A stretch of 14,151 nucleotides of DNA from Candidatus Wolfebacteria bacterium GWA1_42_9 (GTDB lineage Bacteria > Patescibacteriota > Minisyncoccia > UBA6257 > JAGOQP01). Of this stretch, positions 1-5,930 are shown one piece after another. Under the pieces are notes generated by a model that saw nothing but the letters and a program-made list of their open reading frames with translations, did no database searches and was not told the origin of the DNA. Where the stretch lies: contig MGIN01000005.1 of assembly GCA_001793775.1 (NCBI GenBank), forward strand, positions 15,261 to 29,411, written 5' to 3'. Numbering within the stretch: position 1 is the stretch's first letter; each line of letters starts with the position of its first letter. The position numbers and the translations under genes were made by a program.

Positions 1-133
1 CAGGCAGGTTTGACGGCCCCAAATCAAGTTTAAGGCGAATTAATTTGTCCGATCCTTCCACTCTTTCAGCTTCAACAATTTTAGCCGTTTTCAACTCCAC
101 TTTTTTAAAATCATCGTAATTTATGGGTACCAT
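1..133 (-). CDS. tRNA-binding OB-fold protein (MetRS C-terminal domain / Trbp111 type), partial
   Basis: The first 44 codons are visible and the gene runs off the left edge. The product begins MVPINYDDFKKVELKTAKIV and continues with EAERVEGSDKL and LIRLKLDLG. This is the signature opening of the EMAP-II/Trbp111 OB-fold, found as the C-terminal dimerisation and tRNA-binding domain of methionyl-tRNA synthetase or as a stand-alone protein. The ATG at 133 is preceded in frame by a stop at 175-173 and no other ATG, so the protein starts here. It is therefore either a free-standing tRNA-binding protein or a separate MetRS beta-type subunit, not the tail of a full MetRS. At the window edge the frame reads SNLP over a CAGGCAGG sequence, which looks like the start of an LPAGRQ palindromic insert like that in the cca gene. 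The family call is recognition by eye. Confidence 0.75.
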   Translation of the reverse strand, partial: MVPINYDDFKKVELKTAKIVEAERVEGSDKLIRLKLDLGPSNLP

Positions 134-174
134 AAAAAATTTAATGGAATTAAATTCGCTGATAATGCGGATTT

Positions 175-211
175 ACCCTCCAAAATTTTGTCAGACAAAA
201 CTTAGGAGGGT
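175..211. repeat. Short palindromic element, ACCCTCC-ended, with 9-bp flanking direct repeats
   Basis: Two 18-nt arms (175-192 and 194-211) pair at 16 of 18 positions and end in ACCCTCC and GGAGGGT. The sequence GCGGATTTA occurs at 167-175 and again at 215-223, flanking the palindrome like a target-site duplication. No T-run follows on either strand, so it is unlikely to be an intrinsic terminator. A second palindrome with the same ends lies at 11651-11687. It sits between the end of the AI-2E-family gene and the start of the tRNA-binding protein gene. Confidence 0.6.
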
Positions 212-253
212 GAAGCGGATTTATGCCGATATGCTCATTCGTATTTTGTAGCA

Positions 254-1282
254 TCAGGCAGTGGAATCGTCTTTGGCCATTTCCGCATAGACATCCAGAA
301 GGGAGAAGAAAACCCCCACCGCCACCGGACCCAAGATAAATCCTATGGGACCGAAAATGGAGATTCCCCCGAGAACACTTAAAAGCACCATTAAAGGATG
401 CATTTGGGTTCCTTTTTTCATCAGCTGAGGGCCTAAGAGGTTATCAATTAGTCCCACCGCCACCGCTCCCCAAATTAAAAGTCCCAGGGCCAATGTCCAG
501 GAATTAAAGAAATAAAGAAAGACAATGGCCGGAAGAATAACCAGAGAAGTGCCCAAGGTTGGCACCAAGGCCGCCAGCGCCGCCACTCCTCCCCAAAGAG
601 CCGGATTGGGAAGACCAAAAATGGCAAATCCGACACCGCTGACGATTCCCTGGACCAAAGCCACCACCAAAGACCCACCAACCACCGACCGGACCGAGAG
701 CTTTATCTTTTCAAAAACCATTTCCAGATACCGTTTTCCCAGAGGCAAAACGTTGTAGATAAAACTCCCAAGTTTTTGACTGTCTTTAAAAAGATAGAAG
801 AGAATAAAAAGAGAAAAGATAAAAGCAATTACTCCCCGAGCCAATCCCGAAAAAATGGCCCCCAAGTTTCTAACTATCCATTCCAAAGTGCCGGTTAAGT
901 ATCCTTGAATGTCCTCTCCTCCCGACCAATAAGGGGAAAGGAGATTAAATTTTTCCTGAAGAGAAAGGAAAAGAGTGTTGGCTAGTTCCATTCCCTTGCC
1001 TTCGGCTACTCGAAGATAAAGCTGGCTGGCTTCTCGAAAAACCAGGGTTCCCAGAACAGAGAAAGGAATAAGAACGATGATTAAAACTAAAATCACCGTC
1101 ACCAAAGAAGCCACCCCCCGCCACCTGATGATTTTGTTAATCCAGAGAAACAGTGGCCAGAAAACAATCGCCAAAACCGCCGCCAAAAAGATGGCCTTCC
1201 AGTAGGGAAGAAAAATCAAAACCGCCAAAATAAAAAAGACGGTAAGAACCAAACCGAATGGAATGGAGTGTATTTTCCCCAT
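254..1282 (-). CDS. AI-2E/PerM (UPF0118) family membrane permease
   Basis: A 342-residue polytopic membrane protein. Three hydrophobic helices lie near the N-terminus (about residues 8-25, 28-47 and 56-82), followed by a polar segment (about 85-140). Further helices follow at about 141-165, 198-225, 226-255, 258-285 and 295-330. The C-terminal half has the family's characteristic loops: a GLPNPALWG-like loop between helices, an IDNLLGPQL motif, and HPLMVLLSVLGG near the end. Length and topology fit the AI-2E transporter family, whose members export small molecules or ions; the substrate here is unknown. A TTG 42 nt upstream also opens the frame, but the ATG at 1282 is preferred because that TTG forms part of the -35 box of a good promoter. 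It is divergent from leuS. Family confidence is high, substrate confidence low. Confidence 0.88.
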   Translation of the reverse strand: MGKIHSIPFGLVLTVFFILAVLIFLPYWKAIFLAAVLAIVFWPLFLWINKIIRWRGVASLVTVILVLIIVLIPFSVLGTLVFREASQLYLRVAEGKGMELANTLFLSLQEKFNLLSPYWSGGEDIQGYLTGTLEWIVRNLGAIFSGLARGVIAFIFSLFILFYLFKDSQKLGSFIYNVLPLGKRYLEMVFEKIKLSVRSVVGGSLVVALVQGIVSGVGFAIFGLPNPALWGGVAALAALVPTLGTSLVILPAIVFLYFFNSWTLALGLLIWGAVAVGLIDNLLGPQLMKKGTQMHPLMVLLSVLGGISIFGPIGFILGPVAVGVFFSLLDVYAEMAKDDSTA

Positions 1283-1295
1283 AACTATTTTTCTT

Positions 1296-1324
1296 ATTAT
1301 AAGGAAAAACAAGACAAATCGCAA
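1296..1324 (-). promoter_or_regulatory. Sigma-70-type promoter of the AI-2E-family gene
   Basis: On the minus strand TTGCGA (1324-1319) is followed after 17 nt by a perfect TATAAT (1301-1296). The start codon is at 1282, leaving 13 nt between the -10 box and the ATG and thus a leader of only about 6-8 nt, with no Shine-Dalgarno site. This placement argues against the upstream TTG start. Confidence 0.6.
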
Positions 1325-1331
1325 TTGAAAC

Positions 1332-1361
1332 TTGTTATCAAAGGAGAGGTTAAGATATAAT
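1332..1361 (+). promoter_or_regulatory. Sigma-70-type promoter of leuS
   Basis: TTGTTA (1332-1337) and a perfect TATAAT (1356-1361) are separated by 18 nt. Transcription would begin near 1368, giving a leader of about 48 nt that contains the AAAGTnn heptamer array. It lies back to back with the divergent promoter at 1296-1324. Confidence 0.55.
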
Positions 1362-1375
1362 CGTAAAGGTAGTCG

Positions 1376-1403
1376 AAAGTGTAAAGTAGAAAGTTAAAAG
1401 CAA
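1376..1403 (+). repeat. Heptanucleotide array (AAAGTnn), 4 units, in leuS leader
   Basis: AAAGT begins at 1376, 1383 and 1390, and AAAGC at 1397, an exact 7-nt period with two variable bases per unit. The same motif and period recur at 5840-5874. Confidence 0.6.
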
Positions 1404-1415
1404 GAGAACCTTATT

Positions 1416-3839
1416 ATGAAAGAAAAGGAATATCCTCACGAGAAAATAGAGACTTATTGGGCAAAAAAATGGGTGGAAGACAAGATTTATTCTGCTCAAG
1501 ATGACTCTCCCAAACCTAAGAACTACATTCTAGATATGTTCCCCTATCCTTCGGGAGAAGGGCTGCATGTGGGACACGTGGAGGGATATTTTGCCTCCGA
1601 TATTCAAGCCCGCTATCAAAGAATGAACGGTTTCGAGGTACTTCATCCGATGGGTTGGGATGCTTTCGGTCTTCCCACGGAAAATTTTGCCATCAAAACC
1701 GGCCAAGACCCTCATCAAGTCACCAAAGACAGTGTTGCCGTTTTTAAATCCCAATGCCAAAGAGCGGGACTTTCTTTCGATTGGGAAAGAGAAATTAATA
1801 CCGCCGATAAAGAGTACTACAAATGGAGCCAGTGGCTTTTCTTACAGCTTTACAAAAAAGGATTGGCTTACAAGAGCAAATCGCCGGTTAACTGGTGTAC
1901 CGGCTGCCTGACAGTTCTAGCCAACGAACAGGTAATCAACGGTCACTGCGAGCGATGCGACTCCCTGGTAGAACTGAAGAATATTGAACAGTGGTTTCTA
2001 AAAATCACCGATTATATTGAAAGACTGGTGAAAGATCTGAAAAAACTGGACTGGCCCGAGAGAACCAAAAAGGGACAGATAAACTGGATTGGGGAAAGTA
2101 AGGGTTTTGAAATTAACTTTTCCGTTAAAGATAAAGAAATTACCCTGCCGGTTTTTACCACCCGCCCGGAAACTATTCCGGGAGTGACTTTTTTGGCAAT
2201 CGCTCCCGAACATCCTCTTCTAGAAACTTTAATCGCTCCCGAGCAGGAAATAGCCATCAAAAATTATCTGGAGACCGTCAAAAGCCGCCCGCTGACCGAA
2301 AGGAAAATTGGGGAAAAAAATAAAGACGGCGTTCCCACCGGTAGTTGGGTAATTAATCCTTTCACCAAAAAAGAGGTTCCTGTTCTGGTAGCCGACTATG
2401 TTTTGATGGACTACGCCACCGGCGTTGTCATGGGCGTGCCCGCTCACGACCGGAGAGATTTTCAGTTCGCCAAAGAGAATAATCTTCCTATCGTTCATGT
2501 CTTTCTTCCCTCTTATGCTGAAAAAATAGAAGATAAACCCTATCCAGAAGATGAGGGAAAGATGATTATTGAGCCCTATAAGGGAATGGAGCTTTCCCCG
2601 GCAAGAAAGAAAATAGAAGAAAAACTCTCTTCTTTTGGAAGTCCCCGGACATATTATAAACTTCAGGACTGGCTGGTCTCCCGCGAAAGATACTGGGGAG
2701 CACCTATTCCTATAATTTATTGTGAAAAATGCAGAGAGGTTCCCGTCCCCGAAAAAGATCTACCGGTGCTTTTACCCGACGATATTAAGGACTTCCGCCC
2801 CAAAGGTATTCCTCCTCTGGCCCAGTCGGAAAAATTCGTTAATACTGTCTGTCCAAGATGCGGCGGCTCCGGCAAAAGAGAGACAAAAACTTTGGATACA
2901 TTCGTTGATTCGGCCTGGTATTTTTTCCGTTTTACCGACCCCAAAAACGAAAAAGTTTTTGCCGATAAAGAAAAGTTGAGGTACTGGATGCCGGTAGATT
3001 TCTACGTTGGCGGCGCCGAACACACCGTCGGCCATCTTTTATACTCCCGTTTTATCACCAAAGCTCTTTTTGATATGAAATTTGTCTCCTTTGACGAACC
3101 GTTTTTGAAACTGAGACATCAGGGAATGATTCTGGGAGAAGACAACCGCAAGATGAGCAAGAGATGGAACAATGTTATCCGTCCGGACGAAGTTGCCGAA
3201 AAATTCGGAGCCGACACTTTGCGAATGTATGAAATGTTTATGGGTCCTTTGGAGCAGAGCAAGCCTTGGAATACCCGTTCTCTGGTGGGAGTGAGAAGAT
3301 TGGTGAAAAGAATCTGGAGATTGAAAGACGGAGTGAAAAAAGACGACTCCTTTTCCAAAGAACAAATGGATTTAGATATAAAGGATATTGAAAACCTGGT
3401 TTGGAACGTTACCCGTTATCTGGAAAAAGGGAAATACAATCTTTGCGTCAGCGAGTTTATGAAATATATGAACAACGTGGAAGGAAGAGGGATGATAACC
3501 GAAAACTTATGGGAGAAATTCGTTTTGGTTTTAGCTCCCTTTGCTCCATTCTTAGCCGAAGAACTTTGGAAAATTTTGAAGAAAGATTACAGCATCCACC
3601 AGCAAAAATGGCCCAAGGCCGACAGCCAGAAAATAAAATCGGCTGTCCAGACGATAGCCGTCCAAATTAACGGAAAATTAAGAGGAACCATCGAGGTAGA
3701 TTCGGACAGAGAATATAGTTCGGACGAAATCTTGGAGATAATTCAATCCGATAAAAAAATCGCCCCCAAACTTGAAGGTTTGAAGGTAAAGAAAGTTATT
3801 TACGTCTCCGGAAAAATCGCCAATCTGGTGACGGAATAA
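1416..3839 (+). CDS. leuS: Leucyl-tRNA synthetase (class Ia)
   Basis: Charges tRNA-Leu with leucine in the cytoplasm using ATP. The 807-residue protein has all the main parts. The HIGH-type signature is HVGH at residues 51-54, after PYPSGEGL. Paired CxxC motifs at C161/C164 and C178/C181 look like a zinc knuckle. The CP1 editing domain carries the threonine-rich TTRPET at 248-253 and a GVPAHDRRD segment whose aspartate is conserved for removing mischarged amino acids. The second ATP signature is KMSKR at 579-583. The C-terminal part matches the anticodon-binding and C-terminal tRNA-contact domains. It is somewhat shorter than the E. coli enzyme (860 residues). The ATG at 1416 is close to the usual N-terminus of the family. 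Transcription is likely from the promoter at 1332-1361. No intrinsic terminator is visible downstream; a GC-rich structured region follows instead. Confidence 0.98.
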   Translation: MKEKEYPHEKIETYWAKKWVEDKIYSAQDDSPKPKNYILDMFPYPSGEGLHVGHVEGYFASDIQARYQRMNGFEVLHPMGWDAFGLPTENFAIKTGQDPHQVTKDSVAVFKSQCQRAGLSFDWEREINTADKEYYKWSQWLFLQLYKKGLAYKSKSPVNWCTGCLTVLANEQVINGHCERCDSLVELKNIEQWFLKITDYIERLVKDLKKLDWPERTKKGQINWIGESKGFEINFSVKDKEITLPVFTTRPETIPGVTFLAIAPEHPLLETLIAPEQEIAIKNYLETVKSRPLTERKIGEKNKDGVPTGSWVINPFTKKEVPVLVADYVLMDYATGVVMGVPAHDRRDFQFAKENNLPIVHVFLPSYAEKIEDKPYPEDEGKMIIEPYKGMELSPARKKIEEKLSSFGSPRTYYKLQDWLVSRERYWGAPIPIIYCEKCREVPVPEKDLPVLLPDDIKDFRPKGIPPLAQSEKFVNTVCPRCGGSGKRETKTLDTFVDSAWYFFRFTDPKNEKVFADKEKLRYWMPVDFYVGGAEHTVGHLLYSRFITKALFDMKFVSFDEPFLKLRHQGMILGEDNRKMSKRWNNVIRPDEVAEKFGADTLRMYEMFMGPLEQSKPWNTRSLVGVRRLVKRIWRLKDGVKKDDSFSKEQMDLDIKDIENLVWNVTRYLEKGKYNLCVSEFMKYMNNVEGRGMITENLWEKFVLVLAPFAPFLAEELWKILKKDYSIHQQKWPKADSQKIKSAVQTIAVQINGKLRGTIEVDSDREYSSDEILEIIQSDKKIAPKLEGLKVKKVIYVSGKIANLVTE

Positions 3840-3848
3840 TGATTTGTC

Positions 3849-3994
3849 GGGATGCCGGAAATTCCTACTACCTGCGGTCGCACGCCGCCAAGGGCCGTAA
3901 CCGACCGTCTGTCGCTAAAACTTCAGCGGTGGCGCACGGAGCCCGGTCAGGGAATCCGGACCCTGGCGATGCGAATGCCGCGAAACGCCGTCCC
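3849..3994. other. GC-rich hairpin-rich intergenic block, possible structured RNA
   Basis: Between leuS and the convergent Nudix gene lies a stretch clearly richer in G and C than its neighbours. By eye it offers a closing stem (3849-3854 with 3989-3994) and a hairpin GCGG/CCGC (3874-3877 with 3885-3888). A nested three-part arm pairs 3900-3903 with 3944-3947, 3905-3908 with 3936-3939, and 3913-3916 with 3925-3928. A hairpin CAGGG/CCCTG pairs 3948-3952 with 3961-3965. I find no match to conserved cores of tmRNA, RNase P RNA, SRP RNA or a group II intron domain V. The strand is undetermined. GC-rich DNA folds easily by chance, so this is a candidate only. Confidence 0.3.
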
Positions 3995-4016
3995 ACTATA
4001 GACCCAGCGCTCTAGT

Positions 4017-4424
4017 TCAAATTATTTCTATCCTCTCTAAAAATCTGCGGGAGCTGTCAACCAAATTTAAATTTTTAATCTCTTCTTTAGTAAAAAACCT
4101 TGCTTCAAGAATATTGTCTTCCAAGAGGAGGCTCTCGTTTTTTGATAAAGCGCGATAAAAAAATATTACTGTGTGATAGTTGTACTGGGGGACTATAGCT
4201 TCCTGAAATCCGGCAAATTCTTTGATTTCTATATCCAGATTCGTCTCTTCTTTTATTTCCCTTTTTACAGCATTGTCCAAGCTTTCTCCGAATTCAAGGC
4301 CGCCGCCCGGCACTATCCAGTATTCCTTTCCGCTTTCCAACACTTCTTTCGTCAGCAGGAACTTTCCATCTTTTTCCACCAACGCCGCTACCACAATTTT
4401 CGGTTTTGATTTTCCTTCTAGCAT
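4017..4424 (-). CDS. Nudix hydrolase
   Basis: A 135-residue Nudix-fold protein; the family hydrolyses nucleoside diphosphates linked to another moiety, often oxidised or unusual nucleotides, with Mg2+ or Mn2+. The Nudix box fits GX5EX7REUXEEXGU at residues 41-63: G41, E47, R55, E56, E59 and E60 are all present, while the usual glycine near the end is asparagine (N62). It is preceded by the typical YWIVPGGGLEFGE strand-loop. The length suits a stand-alone single-domain enzyme. The ATG at 4424 is preferred over an in-frame TTG two codons upstream; neither has a Shine-Dalgarno site. The gene is convergent with leuS and sits downstream of tRNA-Pro on the same strand, so read-through from the tRNA promoter is possible. 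The substrate cannot be assigned. Confidence 0.92.
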   Translation of the reverse strand: MLEGKSKPKIVVAALVEKDGKFLLTKEVLESGKEYWIVPGGGLEFGESLDNAVKREIKEETNLDIEIKEFAGFQEAIVPQYNYHTVIFFYRALSKNESLLLEDNILEARFFTKEEIKNLNLVDSSRRFLERIEII

Positions 4425-4483
4425 AAACAATTGATAAGAGTAAGGGAATTGAGGCTTCGGCTTGCCCGCCTAAATTTTCAACA

Positions 4484-4502
4484 GTCGGGCCGCCGAGAAT
4501 CG
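4484..4502 (-). repeat. Copy of the tRNA-Pro 3' end (att-like direct repeat)
   Basis: This 19-nt stretch matches 4646-4664, the last 18 nt of tRNA-Pro plus one flanking base, at 18 of 19 positions and in the same orientation, 162 bp downstream of the tRNA. A duplicated tRNA 3' end is the classic footprint of tyrosine-recombinase integration, but no integrase is visible here. Confidence 0.6.
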
Positions 4503-4545
4503 CCTGCGAGTTCTTTCTCATCAGTCACTCGGTCGGCTCGCAGGC
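4502..4545. repeat. Perfect 9-bp inverted repeat downstream of tRNA-Pro
   Basis: GCCTGCGAG (4502-4510) and CTCGCAGGC (4537-4545) can form a 9-bp stem with a 26-nt loop. A second hairpin, AAGCAG/CTGCTT with a 5-nt loop (4609-4625), lies closer to the tRNA. No T-run follows on either strand. Together they make the segment between the two tRNA 3'-end copies highly structured. Confidence 0.5.
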
Positions 4546-4646
4546 CGCCCCTCGCGATGTAATCTACTGACTGCATAACGCTGCGGTCTTTAATTCCGGA
4601 CGCAGGCAAAGCAGTTTGTCTGCTTCGGTCCTCCTCACTACGTTCG

Positions 4647-4717
4647 TCGGGCCGCCGGGAATCGAACCCGGTCTTTACGCACCCGAAGCGCACGTACTAC
4701 CGGTATACTACGGCCCG
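4647..4717 (-). tRNA. tRNA-Pro (anticodon CGG)
   Basis: A complete cloverleaf of 71 nt. The acceptor stem is CGGGCCG/CGGCCCG, the D-stem GTAT/GTAC, and the anticodon stem TGCGC/GCGTA around loop TTCGGGT (anticodon CGG, followed by G37 as usual for proline tRNAs). The variable loop has 4 nt and the T-stem is CCGGG/CCCGG with loop TTCGATT. The discriminator is A and CCA is not encoded (the next bases are CGA). Its 3' end is duplicated at 4484-4502. Confidence 0.95.
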
Positions 4718-5022
4718 AAAAAATAAGCGATAAAACCAGACCCGACAGATAACTATCGGATTAAACACAAAAGGAACACGCGACACCCACACAGATGTCC
4801 TTGTTATTCTTTCAGAAATTAAATCAAAATTCCAGCCCGGATAGTAGAAATTCAAGAAACCGCGTTTTTTAAATTTTTGTCTATCTGATAGATAAAAATA
4901 ACTTGAATTTCACCACCGGGCGCAGTCCAGCACTGAGCGACGTCTGCCCCGTATAATATGAAGTATTTATGTTGAGCTCTAGTGCTGGGCCAGCCCTTCC
5001 ATCAAAATTCGTCAAAATCCAG
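4718..5022. other. 305-bp gene-free region with four hairpins; possible ncRNA
   Basis: No convincing coding frame is visible between tRNA-Pro and murI. Four inverted repeats lie in a row. A 7-bp stem pairs 4742-4748 with 4753-4759 (tetraloop, one G-U). A weak one pairs GACA 4782-4785 with TGTC 4796-4799. A long rod spans 4835-4921, with GCCCGG/CCGGGC, then GAAATTCAAG/CTTGAATTTC, then an 11-bp stem (4874-4884 with 4888-4898) capped by 3 nt. A 12-bp stem with one bulge pairs 4927-4938 with 4976-4988. The rod has a strongly asymmetric internal loop (4857-4873 against 4899-4901). The bulged stem encloses TATAAT at 4952-4957. Which strand is transcribed is not known. I do not recognise a family. 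Confidence 0.35.
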
Positions 5023-5835
5023 CTAGCGGAGATTAATTTTTTCAACCTCCATCGGTGAACCGTAAAATAACTTAAAAAGATTTCTTACCCGCCAGGAATC
5101 TTCCGTCGTGAAAAAGGCCCTTTGTTTTTCTCTTTTAACCTTACTTTCAATCTCCGGGTGGCGCAAAAGATATTCGGCCACTTTTTTGGCAATAATCGGT
5201 CCCTGAGAAATAATCGAGACGGGGGAAGGAATAAATTTCTTGAAAATATCTTCTATCAGAGCATAGTGGGTACAACCTAAAATAACCGCGTCTATTCCCC
5301 GGCTTTTTTGTAAAAGTTCGCCGACATATTTTTTTACGGCCAGTTCCAGCCCCTCCCATTCAATCTCCCCGGCTTCAATAATAGGCACCAACAAAGGACA
5401 GGCCTGTTGGTGAACTTTAGCTGAGCTGACTAACTTTGTAATTTCTTTAGGGTAAGCAAAAGCATGGATGGTGGCTTCGGTTCCGAAAACTCCCACCTCT
5501 TTGGTTTTGGTCAGAGAAACAATTTCTTCGGCGGTAGGGATAATAATTCCAAGCACTCTTTTTTCGGGAAAATATTTTGGCAAAAATTCTTGCTGGATTC
5601 TTCTCAAAGCCACCGCCGAGGTGGTGTTGCAGGCCAAGATAACTAATTCCGCCCCTCTTTTAAAAAGCTCGGTCACTCCCTGACGGGTAAAACGATAAAT
5701 CACCTCGTGGCTATGGGAACCGTAAGGAGTGCGGGCGTTGTCTCCCAAATAGAGATAGGAGTAGCTGGGAAGGAGTTTGACTACTTCTTTTAAAACTGTC
5801 AGCCCGCCAAGTCCGGAGTCGAAGAAACCCAACAT
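5023..5835 (-). CDS. murI: Glutamate racemase
   Basis: Converts L-glutamate to D-glutamate for peptidoglycan synthesis in the cytoplasm, without a cofactor. The 270-residue protein has the expected landmarks: FFDSGLGG at the N-terminus (D6, S7), the first catalytic cysteine in LACNTTSA (C69), and the second in LGCTHY (C188, with H190). The substrate-contacting PYGS segment follows the GDNARTPYG loop at residues 31-40. Length is normal for the family. The ATG at 5835 starts directly on the conserved N-terminal strand. A TATACT box ends 6 nt upstream of the ATG, so the mRNA is probably leaderless; no Shine-Dalgarno site is present. The cca gene lies upstream on the same strand, separated by 95 nt of AAAGT-type repeats that could form a hairpin. 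A dedicated racemase fits an organism that makes its own cell wall. Confidence 0.96.
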   Translation of the reverse strand: MLGFFDSGLGGLTVLKEVVKLLPSYSYLYLGDNARTPYGSHSHEVIYRFTRQGVTELFKRGAELVILACNTTSAVALRRIQQEFLPKYFPEKRVLGIIIPTAEEIVSLTKTKEVGVFGTEATIHAFAYPKEITKLVSSAKVHQQACPLLVPIIEAGEIEWEGLELAVKKYVGELLQKSRGIDAVILGCTHYALIEDIFKKFIPSPVSIISQGPIIAKKVAEYLLRHPEIESKVKREKQRAFFTTEDSWRVRNLFKLFYGSPMEVEKINLR

Positions 5836-5839
5836 AAGA

Positions 5840-5930
5840 TAAGTATAAAGTTAAAAGTGGAAAGTAAAAAGTAAAATAAAAAATAACAAAATTACCGACT
5901 TTACAAACTTTAGAAACTTTCAACTTTAGA
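5840..5930. repeat. AAAGTnn heptamer array facing an ACTTT array (imperfect inverted repeat)
   Basis: Five units of (T/A)AAGTnn start at 5840, 5847, 5854, 5861 and 5868, an exact 7-nt period. In the opposite sense ACTTT occurs at 5898, 5907, 5916 and 5923 (spacing 9, 9, 7). The two halves are complementary in their cores and could form an irregular hairpin across the cca-murI intergenic gap. The left array also contains the murI -10 box. Confidence 0.55.
5842..5847 (-). promoter_or_regulatory. Probable -10 box of murI
   Basis: TATACT on the minus strand ends 6 nt before the murI ATG, the spacing expected if transcription starts at or next to the A of the start codon. No clear -35 hexamer is seen because the upstream sequence is the ACTTT-type heptamer array. 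Confidence 0.4.

Noticed and set aside
175..211. Palindrome considered as an intrinsic terminator for the AI-2E-family gene
   Set aside because: No T-run follows the stem on the minus strand, and the same palindrome occurs elsewhere with shared ends, which suits a dispersed element better.
3039..3365. A 108-codon minus-strand frame opposite leuS
   Set aside because: Shadow of the conserved leuS catalytic region, including the KMSKR segment.
3852..4001. A 49-codon open frame on the plus strand in the GC-rich block after leuS
   Set aside because: Arginine/proline-rich composition as expected from random GC-rich DNA, no ribosome-binding site, and the region is better described by its hairpins.
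4478..4693. A 71-codon minus-strand frame running from inside tRNA-Pro to the tRNA-end copy
   Set aside because: It begins within the tRNA, and its repeated DSRRPD peptide is simply the translated tRNA-end duplication.
4001..4991. Imperfect inverted repeat (15 of 20) between 4001-4020 and 4972-4991, as if terminal repeats of an element holding the Nudix gene and tRNA-Pro
   Set aside because: A match this good is not very unlikely by chance given the region sizes, and the right copy is already part of a local hairpin. No transposase is present.
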